Shown here in pieces: positions 1-11,390 of a stretch of 64,000 bases of DNA. The DNA lies in contig JAQYUZ010000004.1 in NCBI GenBank assembly GCA_033819885.1, positions 124,001 through 188,000 on the forward strand, read 5' to 3'. Both the position numbers and the translations under genes were made by a program. Position 1 is the stretch's first letter. Each line of letters begins with the position of its first letter. Under the pieces are notes generated by a model. The model saw only the letters and a program-made list of their open reading frames with translations, had not been told where the DNA came from and searched no databases. This stretch comes from Microbotryomycetes sp. JL201. Taxonomy: Eukaryota > Basidiomycota > Microbotryomycetes.

Positions 1-1683
1 CGAGCAGACCGCAATGGTGGCAGTATGAGAACTGGGATTGGGACTGGGACATTGAGGATCAAGCAGCTCACAGACCAAGAAATCCTGACGGATTCGCGTC
101 CATGGTCCAACAATTTATTGAACGGACGAAGGAAGAGGCCGCAAAGGCGCTTGGCGACAAGGATGGTGGCAGAAAGAGTCTCGACCAACGGAGACACAGT
201 TACAAGGCAACGGCGGCTGGCCCGAGTTCGCCACCAAGTCCAACTGCTGCTTCATCGGCATCGACGAAAACTCCTACACCTTTAGCGAACGGAAATGTAG
301 CAAAAGACTTGGAGACGAAACACTCGACCGTAACGGGAACACCGTTGCCAAACAGCAATGGAGGTGAGGCCTGTGCGCGTCTTAACTCAACCCTAGCTCA
401 GACACTGTCGCACTGCCTGCAGATAGCGTACATCAGACCCGGCCGACAGCGCGCGACGAACCGAGTGAATCGTCTCGGTCCACCTCTACTACCGCATCTG
501 CAACAACTGCGGCGAAAACGAGTGAACGACTACAAGCATTATCAAAGTCTCTGAATGCGGGCGCACTCACGAAGATTGAGGCAGCTATCGATGACGAGCT
601 GTTGATCGAAGATTTCGTGCCCCACAAATTCCACAAGGAACACGAGCCGTTTCGTACGTGCTTCCCGAAACGGATCCGGATACAGCATGCTGACGTCAGA
701 CACATGATTAGCGATTGCACTTGTCAATAGGAGACCGCATGGCGCGCCGGGACACAACGACATTCGGACTCCGCAAGATGCAGCTTGGCTTGCCGCTTTG
801 CGATACGCAGAGAAGAAGGTGTTTATGTGCGCCAGTCTCATCGAAGAATGACCATACCTCTGCAGAGACTGACATGACGTCAATGTATTACAGCCAAACG
901 CCGACGTTGAACGCGGCTCCGATCGTTCGAGGAGTGATCGAGGCATGCTCAAAGGGCGGCCGCGACAAGCAAGGCATCGTTGTTGAGATGATTTTAGGCC
1001 TCGGATTCAATGACAAAGGAGAGAGCGTCCCGTTCCAAGGTGGCACGAATGAGGTGAATTTCTGTGGCGATATTCGTTCTGTTACAGGTTTGAGCTGATG
1101 TCGTTCTTCGTTGTGCAGGAGGTCGTCGTGAGGTTGTTCAAGGCACTGAAAAAAGTCAACAAGGAGCACAACTTGCATGTTTACTGGTATACAGGTGAGC
1201 AAGCTCTTGCAAAGCCTATAAGGCTCGTGGAATTGACAGTATTCTCGCTCGTAGGCAAAGACCAGATGAGGCCGTTGAACGCCGTACACAAGTCTCGCAA
1301 TTGTCACGTCAAATTCATGGCCGTCGACGATCAATGTGCCATTGTCGGTAACGGCAATCTGTGCGTTCCCTTCTCCTTTGTGCTTTGTGCACCATAAAAG
1401 TCACGCTTGCGTTCGCAACTGACGACTGTCTGCCCGGGCGTGTCATCGTCAACTTGTCAGCGACACTCAATCGTTCATGCACTCTCAAGAAGCCAACGTT
1501 CTCGTCGATTCTCCCCAAGTCGTTAAAGATTGGCTCGAACAACTGAGAACGAACCAATCCTCTCACAAGTATGGCAGGGTAGACACTGATGGCATTTGGA
1601 GGGACCAACAAACCGGTGAACAGTTGGAGAAACCAAAAGATGTCAACATCTTCTCGGCCATGTACGCCATGGTTAAAAAATGA
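1..1683 (+). CDS. Phospholipase D-like protein, 5' end missing
   Basis: The reading frame is already open at base 3, so the start lies left of the window. Joining seven exons (introns at about 364-422, 827-893 and 1361-1460, among others) gives an acidic Trp-rich start, a low-complexity Ser/Thr/Ala linker, and a conserved C-terminal part with a PLD-type HxK(x)4D motif (HVKFMAVDD) followed by IVGNGN and DTQSFMHSQE. This fits the fungal PLD/nuclease-fold family that carries one clear HKD motif in the C-terminal half. The enzyme class is known to act on phosphodiester bonds in lipids or nucleic acids; the substrate here is unknown. It ends in AMVKK. The stop is converged on by ALG8 on the other strand, with 277 bp between the two stops that hold no gene. 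Confidence 0.8.
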
Positions 1684-1960
1684 TGCGATTGGGGGTTTGA
1701 AATGGCACGTGGCGCAAAGTGCCTCTTGTCGCGTGTATATAGTCATTCTTCTCAGTTTCGTCTTGTTTTCATTCGCTCTGATTTGTTTCGCACATGGATT
1801 CCTACGCGTTTGTCGTTTGTTGCAACCGAAATTCACAGGCGTGTTTCAAGGTAGAGATCGTTACAACAAGGTTTTATCCTTTCCTTGGAAACTTTATCGT
1901 TTCACATCTTTCATGTCCAACGTTTGTAAAGAGGCGCGCTGCTCCAAGGTCGACTTTTCT

Positions 1961-4623
1961 CTACGTCGTCAGGTATGCCCAACTCAGTCTGATCCAACTC
2001 CACGAGATTCCAACAGCGCAATAAACACTCGTGAGCAACAAAGGCAGAAATTCCATCTCGCCACCTCCACCGCCGCCTGCTGCAACATTCGCTGCGCCCG
2101 TGGAAGAGTCGGACGATACCGAAGCCATGATGCAAGCGACGTCGTTGAGTGCACAATCAAGGTTCGTTGGAAGTTGATGAAAAGGCGTGACAGGACTTGG
2201 AAAGAGCCAACCGTGAACGTAATCAACGTCTTGAATCGAGTACAAAGTTTTTGAATTTGTCCGTCCGGAAATCAGCATAGTATATTGACGACTGTCTGAA
2301 CGGCAAGCTAAACTTACAAAGGTGTAAAAATACGAAACCAAAGAGGTAAGCCGACTCTGCAAAGTGGATCAAGATTGACCAGAGCGATGGAAGAGGTCTG
2401 GGACATGCACTTGCTCGTCAAGCTTGGCAACTTGTCGCAAGCCAAGCATCGGAGACACGCACCTGTATACGACTTTTGAAAGTGCAGGAAAGACCATCGA
2501 GGCCCACAATATAGAGACAAGGACTTTGATCGGACCCTCTGCGCGGACAGCATCAGCACAGCCATGGCAGTGTGATGTGAGGCATTGTCTCACCGTTCGG
2601 CTTGATTAGCAGCGGGAACAGTGCGTAAATGCCTGCCGTAGACGCAATAATAAACGCGCGCAAGTGATCCAGGTCGTTGGCTGCCGTCAAACTGCGTAGA
2701 CGAACGTCAGCGTGCCCATGAAAGCAACAATGAGAACCACGTCGATTTACCTGAGCGGGACCAGAAACAGTAAAGCGGCCTTCTCATGGACGTGCCATCC
2801 GAACAAAAAGCTCGTCATGGCCGACAAGACGACAGCGTCCAAGAACCTTTTGAAACTTGGATCGAACCACAATTTCGCCATAAAGACTAGTGTTATGAGG
2901 AAGACGATCGCGAAGCAGACTGTTGGTGTGATAGTCGGTAGGACGCCAAACGTGGTGTCGCCGACGAGACCTCTGGACGCTGACGCCACGGCTTCAGGCG
3001 AGACGGGCCAGCCTCGTGAAGTCAAGTCTTTGTCAAGCAGAATCGTCAGTATCACTCGTGATTCACCGCACCCTTACTCACACTTGACCAAGACGCGATC
3101 GGCTGCTGTGACGAGTGCCCAAGCATTCGCAGCCCAATACGCATGATTCAAACCTCGTTGAAACGGAAACAACCGCGACATGATCTGGCGAACCTGTTCA
3201 AAACCACCAAAGAGGACGAATGGGCCGATCGAGAGGCCACAGATGGCAATGACGAGCAGAGCAAGCTCGATGAGCCTGTCCGATGAAAATCCTGCAATCA
3301 ACAGAGGTCCGTCAGTGAGCCAATGACTTGAGAAAGTATGCGCATTCTTACGATTATTCCTGAAGCAATATCGCCTAAGAAGAAACACCAAGAAGGGCGG
3401 TGCGAGGTAAACGAAAATGTGCTTAAAGTTTAACAGGCTCGCAAACAGTGCTGCACAGAGATACAGTTGGCCCTGTAGTGTTCAGTCGAGGCGTGAGCTG
3501 AGTATGCTCTGCAGCGATGACCCTGGATTTGACTGACCTGCTGCGCTGCGACCAAGCTCCACAGAAGAATTCCAAGGAGGAAGCCGTTATACTGTCACGA
3601 GTTTTCAACAGCTGTACAAGCGAAGCGATGAGGCTCGTCTCACCTGGAAGTGAATGTGGTCGACAATGAGGAGTCCAGGATGAAACAAGAGCGAGCCAGC
3701 AATGACGATTGCCGTTTGAAAGTCTGGCTTGTCTGTCGAGCGTGCCCACCTGCGATTCAGAGGTGCTCAATTTCCTTTTCTGCCGTCTCTCGTGCTTTTT
3801 CGGCGTACTTGAACGCTGCAGAGACGAGCACGAGCTCTGATACAACGACGCTTGCGCGCTGAAAGACAATGGCAGACTTTGCGGCGTATCCCAAATTGTC
3901 TAACCGAACAATTTGAGGGTCGACGACGTATGCAAGCACGCTGAGAAGCTTTTCAAAGTATGCAAAGAAAGGAGGGTAGTCGAGCGTCCATTCTGACGTC
4001 GTCTGTGGGAACAAAGGTAAGTTAGCTGTGGCGGCTTGTTTGCTGAGGCTGGTGGCCTACATCATAGTACCATCGCGTGAGCGGTAGCGAGTGTGTGATC
4101 GCGAGCCTGTAGGATTTGTTCTACCTCAGCTTGGGGCAGATGCTCGCCCGAGGAACGCGATTGAGAGCTGACCAGTTGCGATGCACTTCAAAGTCTGTTG
4201 AGCGACTGATAAAGGGGCAAAGGCAGGTGCAAGGTGCCGTGAGCCAGCGTGACAAGTGTTGTGCATGGCATCCCTATTGTCGTAGACTGACTATGCGTCG
4301 AACAACAGCAGCTTGAACATGGCCGCGATCACGACGAGGTTGCGCTCTGTCGTTGACCAGCCCCCGTTGCCGCGTCCGTGGTGCGTGTCAGTCCTTGCTC
4401 TCGAGCTGTGCTCGTCGTCGTACGCGTGTACGGAGGCAGGCAGGGGCGGGACCGGCGGCGGCACGGCCAGTGTGTCGTTGCCGCCGCCTCTGCGAGATGA
4501 CGCTGTGCTCGATGGCCGCACTCGCCTCGCCGCCGTCGATGACCCCACTCGAGGTGCGGTCGCATAGTACGACGCGCTGCGAGTGCTCATCCGGGCCGAG
4601 CTCGGGGCACGACAGGAAGCCAA
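1961..4623 (-). CDS. ALG8: ALG8 glucosyltransferase (dolichyl-PP-Glc1Man9GlcNAc2 alpha-1,3-glucosyltransferase)
   Basis: ALG8 adds the second glucose to the dolichol-linked oligosaccharide in the ER lumen for N-glycosylation. About nine exons join cleanly: a first TM segment (NLVVIAAMFKLLLFDAY), then STDFEVHRNWLAITHSLPL, then TSEWTLDYPPFFAYFE, the hallmark of the family's first luminal loop, later SRLFPFQRGLNHAYWAANAW and FLFGWHVHEK, which separates ALG8 from ALG6. The C-terminus is EFLPLLLTSVYCAVG. Two oddities: the N-terminus may be about 90 residues longer than usual (in-frame Met codons at 4623 and 4590), and a Ser/Gly-rich insert precedes the last TM block. The latter depends on one uncertain intron around 2240-2320. 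It is divergent from the kelch gene across about 200 bp. Confidence 0.9.
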
Positions 4624-4830
4624 AACGCCAGTCGCGACAGACGATAGGACTCGGGCGAATCAATCTGGACTGGCCGGCGGGTTGCAACCGTACGTGATTA
4701 GCTCTCAAGGCGGCCCATGTGGCACGACTTGGGTTGCGATGTGTGGGGGGTTTTTTGAGCTCGGGCCCCTGTCTGCCGCGGGGACCGCGCCGGTCGTCAA
4801 CGCCGTGCTCGACTTGCCACGCTCCGACCC

Positions 4831-6149
4831 ATGCCTCTCAAAGCCAAGTGGACGCGGATCGCAACAGTCAGCTCGTGTGCTCAGCTTCTGGCGCGCTCGA
4901 GCCATTGTGCGGCGAGTCTAGACGGTGCGAGTGTGCTGATCGGCTTTGGCGAGCACAAACCGCGCGAACCCGTCGACAGCACGATCGTAGCCATCGACCT
5001 CGAGAGTGAGCACAAGAACCTTTGAAAGACATCTGCCTGACCAGTACAGTGCAGACGGCTCGACATCTGTGATCGAGTCGACCGTGCACGGTCCATCAAA
5101 GCGAGTCGGCGCAGCATGGACAACCGCAAACGGCCATGTATTCATGTGGGGAGGGAGGGGAGGCAAGGACATGGCGGCATTCAATGACGAGGCAAGCATC
5201 TCCCACCTCGTCGCTCGATAATCTCTAACACGCCGCTTCGCCACTGTCATCGTACGCGTTTATCTGCGCCATCAACTAGCAAAACGAGCTTTGGAAGCTA
5301 GATGGCTCGTCAAAGCAATGGAGTATCGTGCCAACGACGGGCGACAAACCAGAGTCGAGGTCGTTTCACGTCATGGTCACGTCTCACGTGCGTATCGCCG
5401 AAAACATTCGCGCCCCAGATCCGATGTATTCACGACATTGACAAACTCTCACCCATAATCACATGGACATTGCTTCCTTGCAGGATGACCAAACGCTGTT
5501 TGTTCACGCGGGATGTCCGGCAAAAGCACGGCTCTCCACATTGCACTCTCTCTCTCTTTCGAGCTTTGAATGGCGCCAATGCCAATCGGCCCCCGGACCA
5601 GGTCGCGGAGGAACAGTCCTGACTGCTTTGCTCGACTCGTCATTGCTCGCGCGCTTTGGAGGGTTTGCTGGGAAAGAACTCGACGGATTGGACGTGTACG
5701 ATATTGAAAAGGACACGTGGACGACGGTCGAAGCCTCTTCGAGGCAAGCGGATCGATCTATGCCTGACAAACGTAGCGTACACTCGTTCGTCGCCATTCA
5801 AAGTGATTCGACGACTGTACAGGCGGACGAAAAAAACCCAGCCGGTCGGGTCGTGGCACTCATGACTGCAGGCGAGAGAGACCCGGCGCCTGCAGAGCTC
5901 GGCCACGACGGTTCAGGATTCTTTCACGATGACGTATGGGCCCTGGTCGTACCTCAAGGACAGCCTCTTTCGAGCTCGTCAAAGTTCTCTTGGCTCAAGC
6001 TTGAAGCGACTGGTGACAAACCAGAACCAAGAGGTTGGTTTGCAAGTTGCCGAGTCGGACAGGACAAGGTTTTCGTTCAAGGTGGATTGAATGCAGAAAA
6101 TAATAGGCTCGACGATGCGTGGCTGTTGCAAATCGTCTCAGAGACGTAG
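4831..6149 (+). CDS. Kelch-repeat beta-propeller protein
   Basis: Four exons give a protein of about 370 residues built almost wholly of kelch-like units: repeated hydrophobic strand plus GG (FMWGGRGG, LARFGGFAG, KVFVQGG) followed 20-30 residues later by a conserved W (LWKLD, DTWTTVE, DDAWLLQ). Such propellers bind partner proteins; nothing here shows an enzyme. The first Met is followed at once by a propeller strand (KWTRIA), so no N-terminal domain seems missing. The second intron (5202-5279) starts with GC, not GT. The stop lies 21 bp from the convergent TRM2 stop. A role such as cell polarity (Kel1-like) or nitrile-specifier-like scaffold cannot be told apart from sequence. Confidence 0.8.
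5202..5279 (+). other. GC-AG intron in the kelch gene
   Basis: The exon ends AATGACGAG and the intron starts GCAAGC and ends CTAG. Only this joint links two in-frame kelch exons; the reading frame without removal meets a stop soon after. Confidence 0.7.
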
Positions 6150-6170
6150 GCGCAATATGCTGTCCTCTTT

Positions 6171-8531
6171 CTAAACAATCTGTCGTCGTAGAATCGCTAC
6201 TCCCTCGGCGTGATGCGTATTGGCAAACAAATCCGCCGCCCTGATGCTTTCGATTTTGAAACCTTGTGATCCAGCTCGTTGAGCGCTCTCGCGAACGAGC
6301 CAGCCAATATCTCGAGCTTGCGTATGAACCTGACGAACGAACCAAGTCAACCCCAAAAAACAATCAGAGTCTCTCGGGAACGATCAACGAGCTACTGACG
6401 TTGCAAGACACGTAGATAATCGCCGCTGGGTTAAACTTGAGCAATTGGCTCAAGAACAATTCGTCGCAACCTTTTCGAGGTGGATCGATCAAAATTGTTG
6501 TTTGATCGGCCGGAAAATCAATGTCCTGTTCGTTCTTGTATCGTAAGCCAACTGGTCACACTGGAAGTGCGCAACAACGGAACTGACGTCGAAAATAGCT
6601 TCCGCCTTGCCTTCCCTAAACCCGATCTGACCTCGACCGGGACCTTTGTTGAATTCTGCATTCTTCTTGGCCCAAGAGACGCTCGCCCTATCAATTTCGA
6701 CGCCCTCGATCACGTCAAACTGATCCGCCAACGAGATTGCAAACAATCCCGACCCGCAGTAAGCGTCCACGAGGTACCGCTTTCGCTCGTCGACACTGTC
6801 GGACGACGACAGAGGTTTGACGGCTTGCTTGACGTAATCCAGCAAACTTGGCAGAATCGAGTTGTTGTTTTGAAAGAATGAGCCTGCTTTCTGCTCGAAC
6901 TCAATCTCGCCAACGCGTTCTCGAACCGTCGCATGGTGGTCCGTGATGCAGATATGAGGTTCACCGGCACCTGTCTTTTTGACAAAACTTGTGTCGAGTG
7001 TGTCGCGCGGCGGCAGCGAGTCGCGAAGAAGCAAGGTGGCTCCGCGTTTGTACGTAGAGATGTTTCTGCAGGTCGTGAATGATAAGGTTCACTGAAACAA
7101 TGTAATGAACCGACCAAACTGACTCTTTGACGCGCACCCGCTCAGTCTTGAGCTTGTCGTTGATGACCTTGGTCGCAATCGGGCATTCCTCAATATCGAG
7201 GATTCGCTTTCGTCCCTTTTCTTCGAATCCAATCGTCACTTGCCATTCCCTGTACTTGTCCTCTTGACCGTCTGTCCTCGGCTTCTTATCGTTTCGTCTC
7301 CGGTTGGCCGGCGGTACTTCAAAGTGTGGCGTCAGCTTTGTTCGGTATCCGTACTGCAACGGCGAGGGCAACGTCGGTCCAATCTCTGGCACCAGGCTAT
7401 CGTCCAGCTTGGAAAAGTTTCGAAACGCCTTTCTAACAACATTCCGCTTGATCTCGAGTTGGTCATCGTATGACAACGCCTGATACTAACCGGACGCTAT
7501 TTGTCAGCGTTGGCCTGAAGCGCGTCAACAGATTCGAGCTTACTTGGCAACCAGAACAACGACCAAAGTACTTGCACTGCACGCGTTGTCCAAATTTGGT
7601 TCTGACTTCGTCCAACTCTGCCGAGCTCGAGCGGGACGTCGACATTTCCTCGTCCGGTTTGATGATGCGCTTGTCGCTTGCTTCGAGGATGTTGATCAAA
7701 TCTCCGTGGCTCATAAGGTAGTCGGGTTCGTGACGTGCAATGTGGGCCTCGACGAGTTCGCCTGGCAAGGCGAACGGCACAGACAGTAAACGGGTAGGCT
7801 TGTCGTGCCCTTGAGCCGTCAATAACGCAAGGCCATCACCTAACAACCAGCCGATTGCGACCACCACTAGTGTCAGCTCTCTTGCACAGGGCGTTGACGG
7901 AGCGAGAAAGTGGCTGACCGTGACTGTTCAAATCAACAACCTTGACTGTGACGTTCTTGCCCTGAGCTCCACTGCCCCATTCTTCCAAGCTCTTTCTGTA
8001 CCATTCTCGCGGGTTTCCAAGCTCTTCGACCCTGTCATGACCCAGCAAAGCTGCAACGTCAAACGCTCCAACTTCCTCTGCTCCTCCAGGTTTGACAGCC
8101 TTTGTTCTTTGATTTTTGAACAGTTTGGCCTTCTTGTCAGTCTTTGGCTTCAGATTGCTTGATGTTGCGGCGTTCGTTGATGAAGGTTGTGGTGATCCAA
8201 TCGCCGAATCGCCAGTCTGGGCCGTTACATGACCGTCTGTTGACAGAGCACCCTCATCCAGTTCATTAGACGGCAGAGCAGGTTTGACGCTGGATTCTAG
8301 CGCGTCTAGGTTGTCGTCCGTGTCTAGTTTGGCGCGTTTCGCAGAAGAGCTGTCGCTCGTTGTCGCCGAACCATTGTGCGCCTGTGTAGCAAGCAGGGGT
8401 GCATTGGCAGGTGATGTTGACCTTGAAAGAGCTCGCTTGGGCGCAGCAGACGACATTGAACGGAGTACGACAGGTCGGAGGTGCGCCAAAGCTTTGAGCA
8501 TCCACAAGCTAAAAGGTCGTACGCGCTTCAA
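6171..8531 (-). CDS. TRM2: tRNA (uracil-5-)-methyltransferase TRM2
   Basis: TRM2 makes m5U54 in the T-loop of tRNAs with S-adenosylmethionine. The exons give a Lys/Ser-rich leader, a TRAM-like segment ending in CKYFGRCSGCQ (a Cys cluster as in RumA-type enzymes), the SAM fold with LVDAYCGSGLFAISLA, the catalytic-Cys motif IDPPRKGCDELFL, and the family's C-terminus SIRAADLFANTHHAEGV. All catalytic parts are present. Three in-frame Met codons (8531, 8501, 8456) precede the conserved part; the stretch between the first and third is rich in Arg, Leu and Lys with no acid, like a mitochondrial presequence, so both mitochondrial and nuclear forms are possible. Intron 1 carries a CTGAC branch site. 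Confidence 0.93.
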
Positions 8532-8714
8532 CCCACACGCAAGACGAATTCGCGCTCACTCCAGTGTGTACATCCTGTCCACGCAGCTCATTGACAGGTT
8601 GTCTATTCGCAAAGTAGCTTGTCGTGCAACGAACACGCAGTCAAGCAGAAGGCAGAGGATTTACAACCAGTGTTCCAGTGCACGGACAATGCAAGGTAAT
8701 ACAAAGCAGCACAC

Positions 8715-9269
8715 TTAGAAGACCAAAGCCTGGCCCTTAGTCTTCTTCTCTCCACCTGAAAGACAAAAGGGTGCACGCGTAAGTATAATTTCAAGCCCGA
8801 AATAGGCAGGTTGTTCAGCTCACCGAGCTCGAAGTGCTTGCAGCGCTTCAATGCGAGTTGCTGTAACGGAGAATATGAGATGCGCGAGAGAAGAAAGCGA
8901 CCGAACACCAGTGGCAACATCAGCAAATAGAAAAGTAGAGCTCCAATCACGCCGTCAACGCACCATCTTGTACTTGCAGACGTTGCACTCCAATCGCAAG
9001 ACGACCTTCTTGGTGGTCTTTGCCTTCTTGTGGAAGACGGGCTTGGTCTGACCACCGTAACCTAAACATCGGAGAAGAACGTCAGCTTGGCGTGAGCACA
9101 GAGTGCCGGCATGGTGACACGGACCAGATTGCTTTCGGTCATAGCGGCGCTTTCCCTGAGCGAAGAGCGAGGCCTTGCCAGTCTTGTATTGGGTGACCTT
9201 GTGGGGCGTGTGCTTGCGGCACTGCTTGCCCTTGCAGTAGGTCCTTCGGGTCTTGGGAACGTTGACCAT
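8715..9269 (-). CDS. RPL42: 60S ribosomal protein eL42 (L36a/L44)
   Basis: Three coding introns give a 106-residue basic protein that matches eL42 along its whole length: [17 protein letters not shown] at the start, [19 protein letters not shown] in the middle, [11 protein letters not shown] and [13 protein letters not shown], ending GQALVF. The four zinc-binding Cys are present. eL42 lies at the ribosomal E site. Residue 56 is Pro, the form linked in yeasts with sensitivity to cycloheximide (Gln at 56 gives resistance), so this fungus is predicted sensitive. A further intron lies in the 5' leader, ending right at the ATG. Confidence 0.97.
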
Positions 9270-9376
9270 CTGCAACAACACTGGATGTCAACGAGACTGG
9301 TCCAATGAATGCGTATTGTCTGTCTGGGCGCAGTCCACGAGGATTGACGAGCGGATCGCAAAGAGCAAAAATGTAC
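9270..9376 (-). other. Probable 5'-UTR intron of the eL42 gene
   Basis: On the minus strand CAACAAG is followed by GTACAT and the stretch ends GTTGTTGCAG directly before the ATG of eL42. Many basidiomycete ribosomal protein genes carry an intron at or next to the start codon. This is inferred from splice signals only. Confidence 0.5.
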
Positions 9377-10072
9377 CTTGTTGGCGACCTGTTGCGGACG
9401 AAAGAGAGAAAGAGGGTTAGCATACGAGTGATTGAGGTGGCCGCGAGCGCGTGTCGGGTCTGTGTTTCGTCTGTCATTGTCTGCGGAGGCTCGTCCCAGC
9501 CGTCGCAGGCGATTTGAATCCTTGGGAGGGTCGCAGGCTCCAAGTGATTGAGCAATCAGTCACCGCCTCCGAGCAAGTGCACGTCTGTCGAGCCGGATGG
9601 CCGCTCCAATCGCATGTCGGTCCTAATCTCCCCCTCGCTGTGCTAGTCTGGCCCTCCTTCGCCTGCAACAGGCCCTCAAATTCTGACCAACTACCTCCTG
9701 CATCTGCACAGACATGTCGAGGTCGTTGGATTGTGGCGCAGGTGCGGTGCTGTCCGTGATATGGCAGGTCGTCGACTTTTTCCGGTCGCGGCGTAGTCCG
9801 TTGTACGACAGCGAGGCAAGATCGACAGACAATGACAGACAGACACAGACATTCCGACAATCGCTTGGAGACGAACACGAGCGACCAAGGGCGAGACTGA
9901 CCGGCAGAGACTGGCACGATCTCAAACAGCGGCTCAAGCGCAGCCAGCTCGTCAGCGGGCGCCAGTCTCAAACAGGAGGTGTTTGCCCTAGCAACTCGGC
10001 CAATTACATTTCACCAAGCGATCGACTCAATCAAGTACCAAAAATCGAAGACACCGTCAATTTCATTGCATG
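9377..10072. other. Gene-free or unresolved stretch; eL42 promoter side
   Basis: This 0.7-kb stretch should hold the promoter of the minus-strand eL42 gene. Part of it reads like possible coding sequence on the minus strand (near 9895-9990, a stretch with the peptide LAPADELAALEPLFE; near 9690-9790, QSNDLDMSVQMQEV), but I could not join these into a gene with convincing splice sites and recognise no family. A plus-strand ORF of 156 codons at 9714-10184 is rich in Arg and Ser and looks like chance. Confidence 0.4.
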
Positions 10073-10486
10073 TAGGCCGCGTATCTGTCGATCTGCTCTG
10101 GATTCGCTCGAGAGTTCGCCATCAGACAGCCCTGTGACGAATCGTCTACGTAATCTTCGTCGACCTTCAACGTCAAGCATTTGAGCGAGACGAGGACGAA
10201 AGCTTCGAGCGACTCGGGCGCGAAGTTTGACGAGGCCTGGGCTTCCGACTCTTCTCAAGCGGGTGACGTGTTTCACCCGGAGCGTGAAGAGTCGTCTGAC
10301 ACCATGAGCCTCTGTCCCGAGCGCTGTCTGCATCGACGAAACAAGGGCGGTCGCCACACGACTGCAAGCGAGCGCGCGCGGAGTGGACGAAAGCTGTTGC
10401 GCCTAGGATTACAACATCATGTTTGTCGTACTGCTTGGGGTGCGGAGGAAAGTGAAAAGGTCGTGCAAGCGGGCCCAAGCGGTCAT
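10073..10486 (-). CDS. Hypothetical small protein overlapping the TCA17 stop by ATGA
   Basis: Unrecognised. With two introns a frame of about 105 residues runs from an ATG whose last two bases are the first two of TCA17's TGA stop (ATGA overlap). Its pieces, MTAWARLHDLFTFLRT, FRVATALVSSMQTALGTEAH and SLEAFVLVSLKCLTLKVDE, then NPEQIDRYAAYMQ at the end, have the residue mix of a folded helical protein rather than of chance frames. The second intron lacks a clear CTGAC branch site, which weakens the model. It could be a second cistron on the TCA17 transcript, an exon set of an unrecognised gene, or chance. Confidence 0.35.
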
Positions 10487-11248
10487 GACGGGACCATCGT
10501 GGGCGAGACACCTGCAATGTCGTCCATCGCTCTCGCAAACTTGGTGCTTCTGATTGGAGCTGCGAGCAAATCGAGGTTGTCGGTCTCTGTCGAGGTGAAC
10601 GGGTTAGACATGTAGGAGATGTACGCATTGTGTATCGCTCGAAAGATCTGGTGCGACAGGCTACTGTCAGCCGCCGCAAGTAAGTGTGCTCATTGCGGTT
10701 GCTCAGCGCACCGTTTTGACGTCAAAGTCGCGTACGACGGCGTCCGCAAGGGCGAGCACGACCACAAACTTTATTCTTGTGTTTGTTTGGTATCCGTAGC
10801 TAGCGAGTGGGAGGTTGGCTGGGTCAGTCAGGAACGGGGAGATACGGGAATCCGATCGCTATACTGACACTGCGTAATCTTCCATGGCGTACAGCAGGCC
10901 AAAGTAGCACTCTACCGTGTTAGCGGTCGGCAGTTCTGTGGCGTGCGCGAGTGTCAGCCTTTCGCCGGCGACAAGCCGCGCGCGCGTGATCGAGCTCGGC
11001 GCGGTTTGTGCACACTGACCGCGCTCCTCGAAAAAGTCGAGCGAGGTGTGGGCGGCATAGTGCCACTTGAGATCTGCCTGACCCCCTCTATTATGCGAGT
11101 ACGACTGGAGGAAGAGCGGGTTGCCGTGCTTGCCAATGACGGCGATGCACAGCAACCGCAACGCGGCCAGCGAAGGCGCACGGGCCGCACCGGACTGCTG
11201 CGTTGCTGGCGTAGCTGCCCGCGTCGCGTCGACGCTCGCGGCTGCCAT
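10483..11248 (-). CDS. TCA17: TRAPP complex subunit TCA17 / TRAPPC2L
   Basis: Four exons give about 190 residues that follow the sedlin-fold TRAPPC2L order: LCIAVIGKHGNPLFLQ (first strand), LKWHYAAHTSLDFFEE, ECYFGLLYAMEDYAVYGYQTN, RIKFVVVL, then the helix FRAIHNAYISYMSNPF. In yeast Tca17 stabilises the TRAPPII/TRAPPIII tethering complexes in Golgi and autophagy traffic. The start at 11248 gives a short Ala-rich lead before the conserved strand; a longer in-frame Met at 11440 would overlap VIP1's start region and is less likely. The start is 142 bp from the divergent VIP1 ATG, so the two probably share a promoter. Confidence 0.88.
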
Positions 11249-11390
11249 GACGCGGAGCGTGTATGCGCGCGGGCACGTGCGGCTTGAATGTGAAACCTGG
11301 CAGCAGCGCCGGCGCCAGCGCCCACGCCAAACACCAACGCCGCCGTCGCAGCCGCTCTGCTCTTTCCGCTGCCGCCGCCCATCACCCACG

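Noticed and set aside
9714-10184. Plus-strand ORF of 156 codons between eL42 and TCA17
   Set aside because: Very rich in Arg and Ser with no motif; it lies over protein-like stretches of the other strand and has no splice or promoter support.
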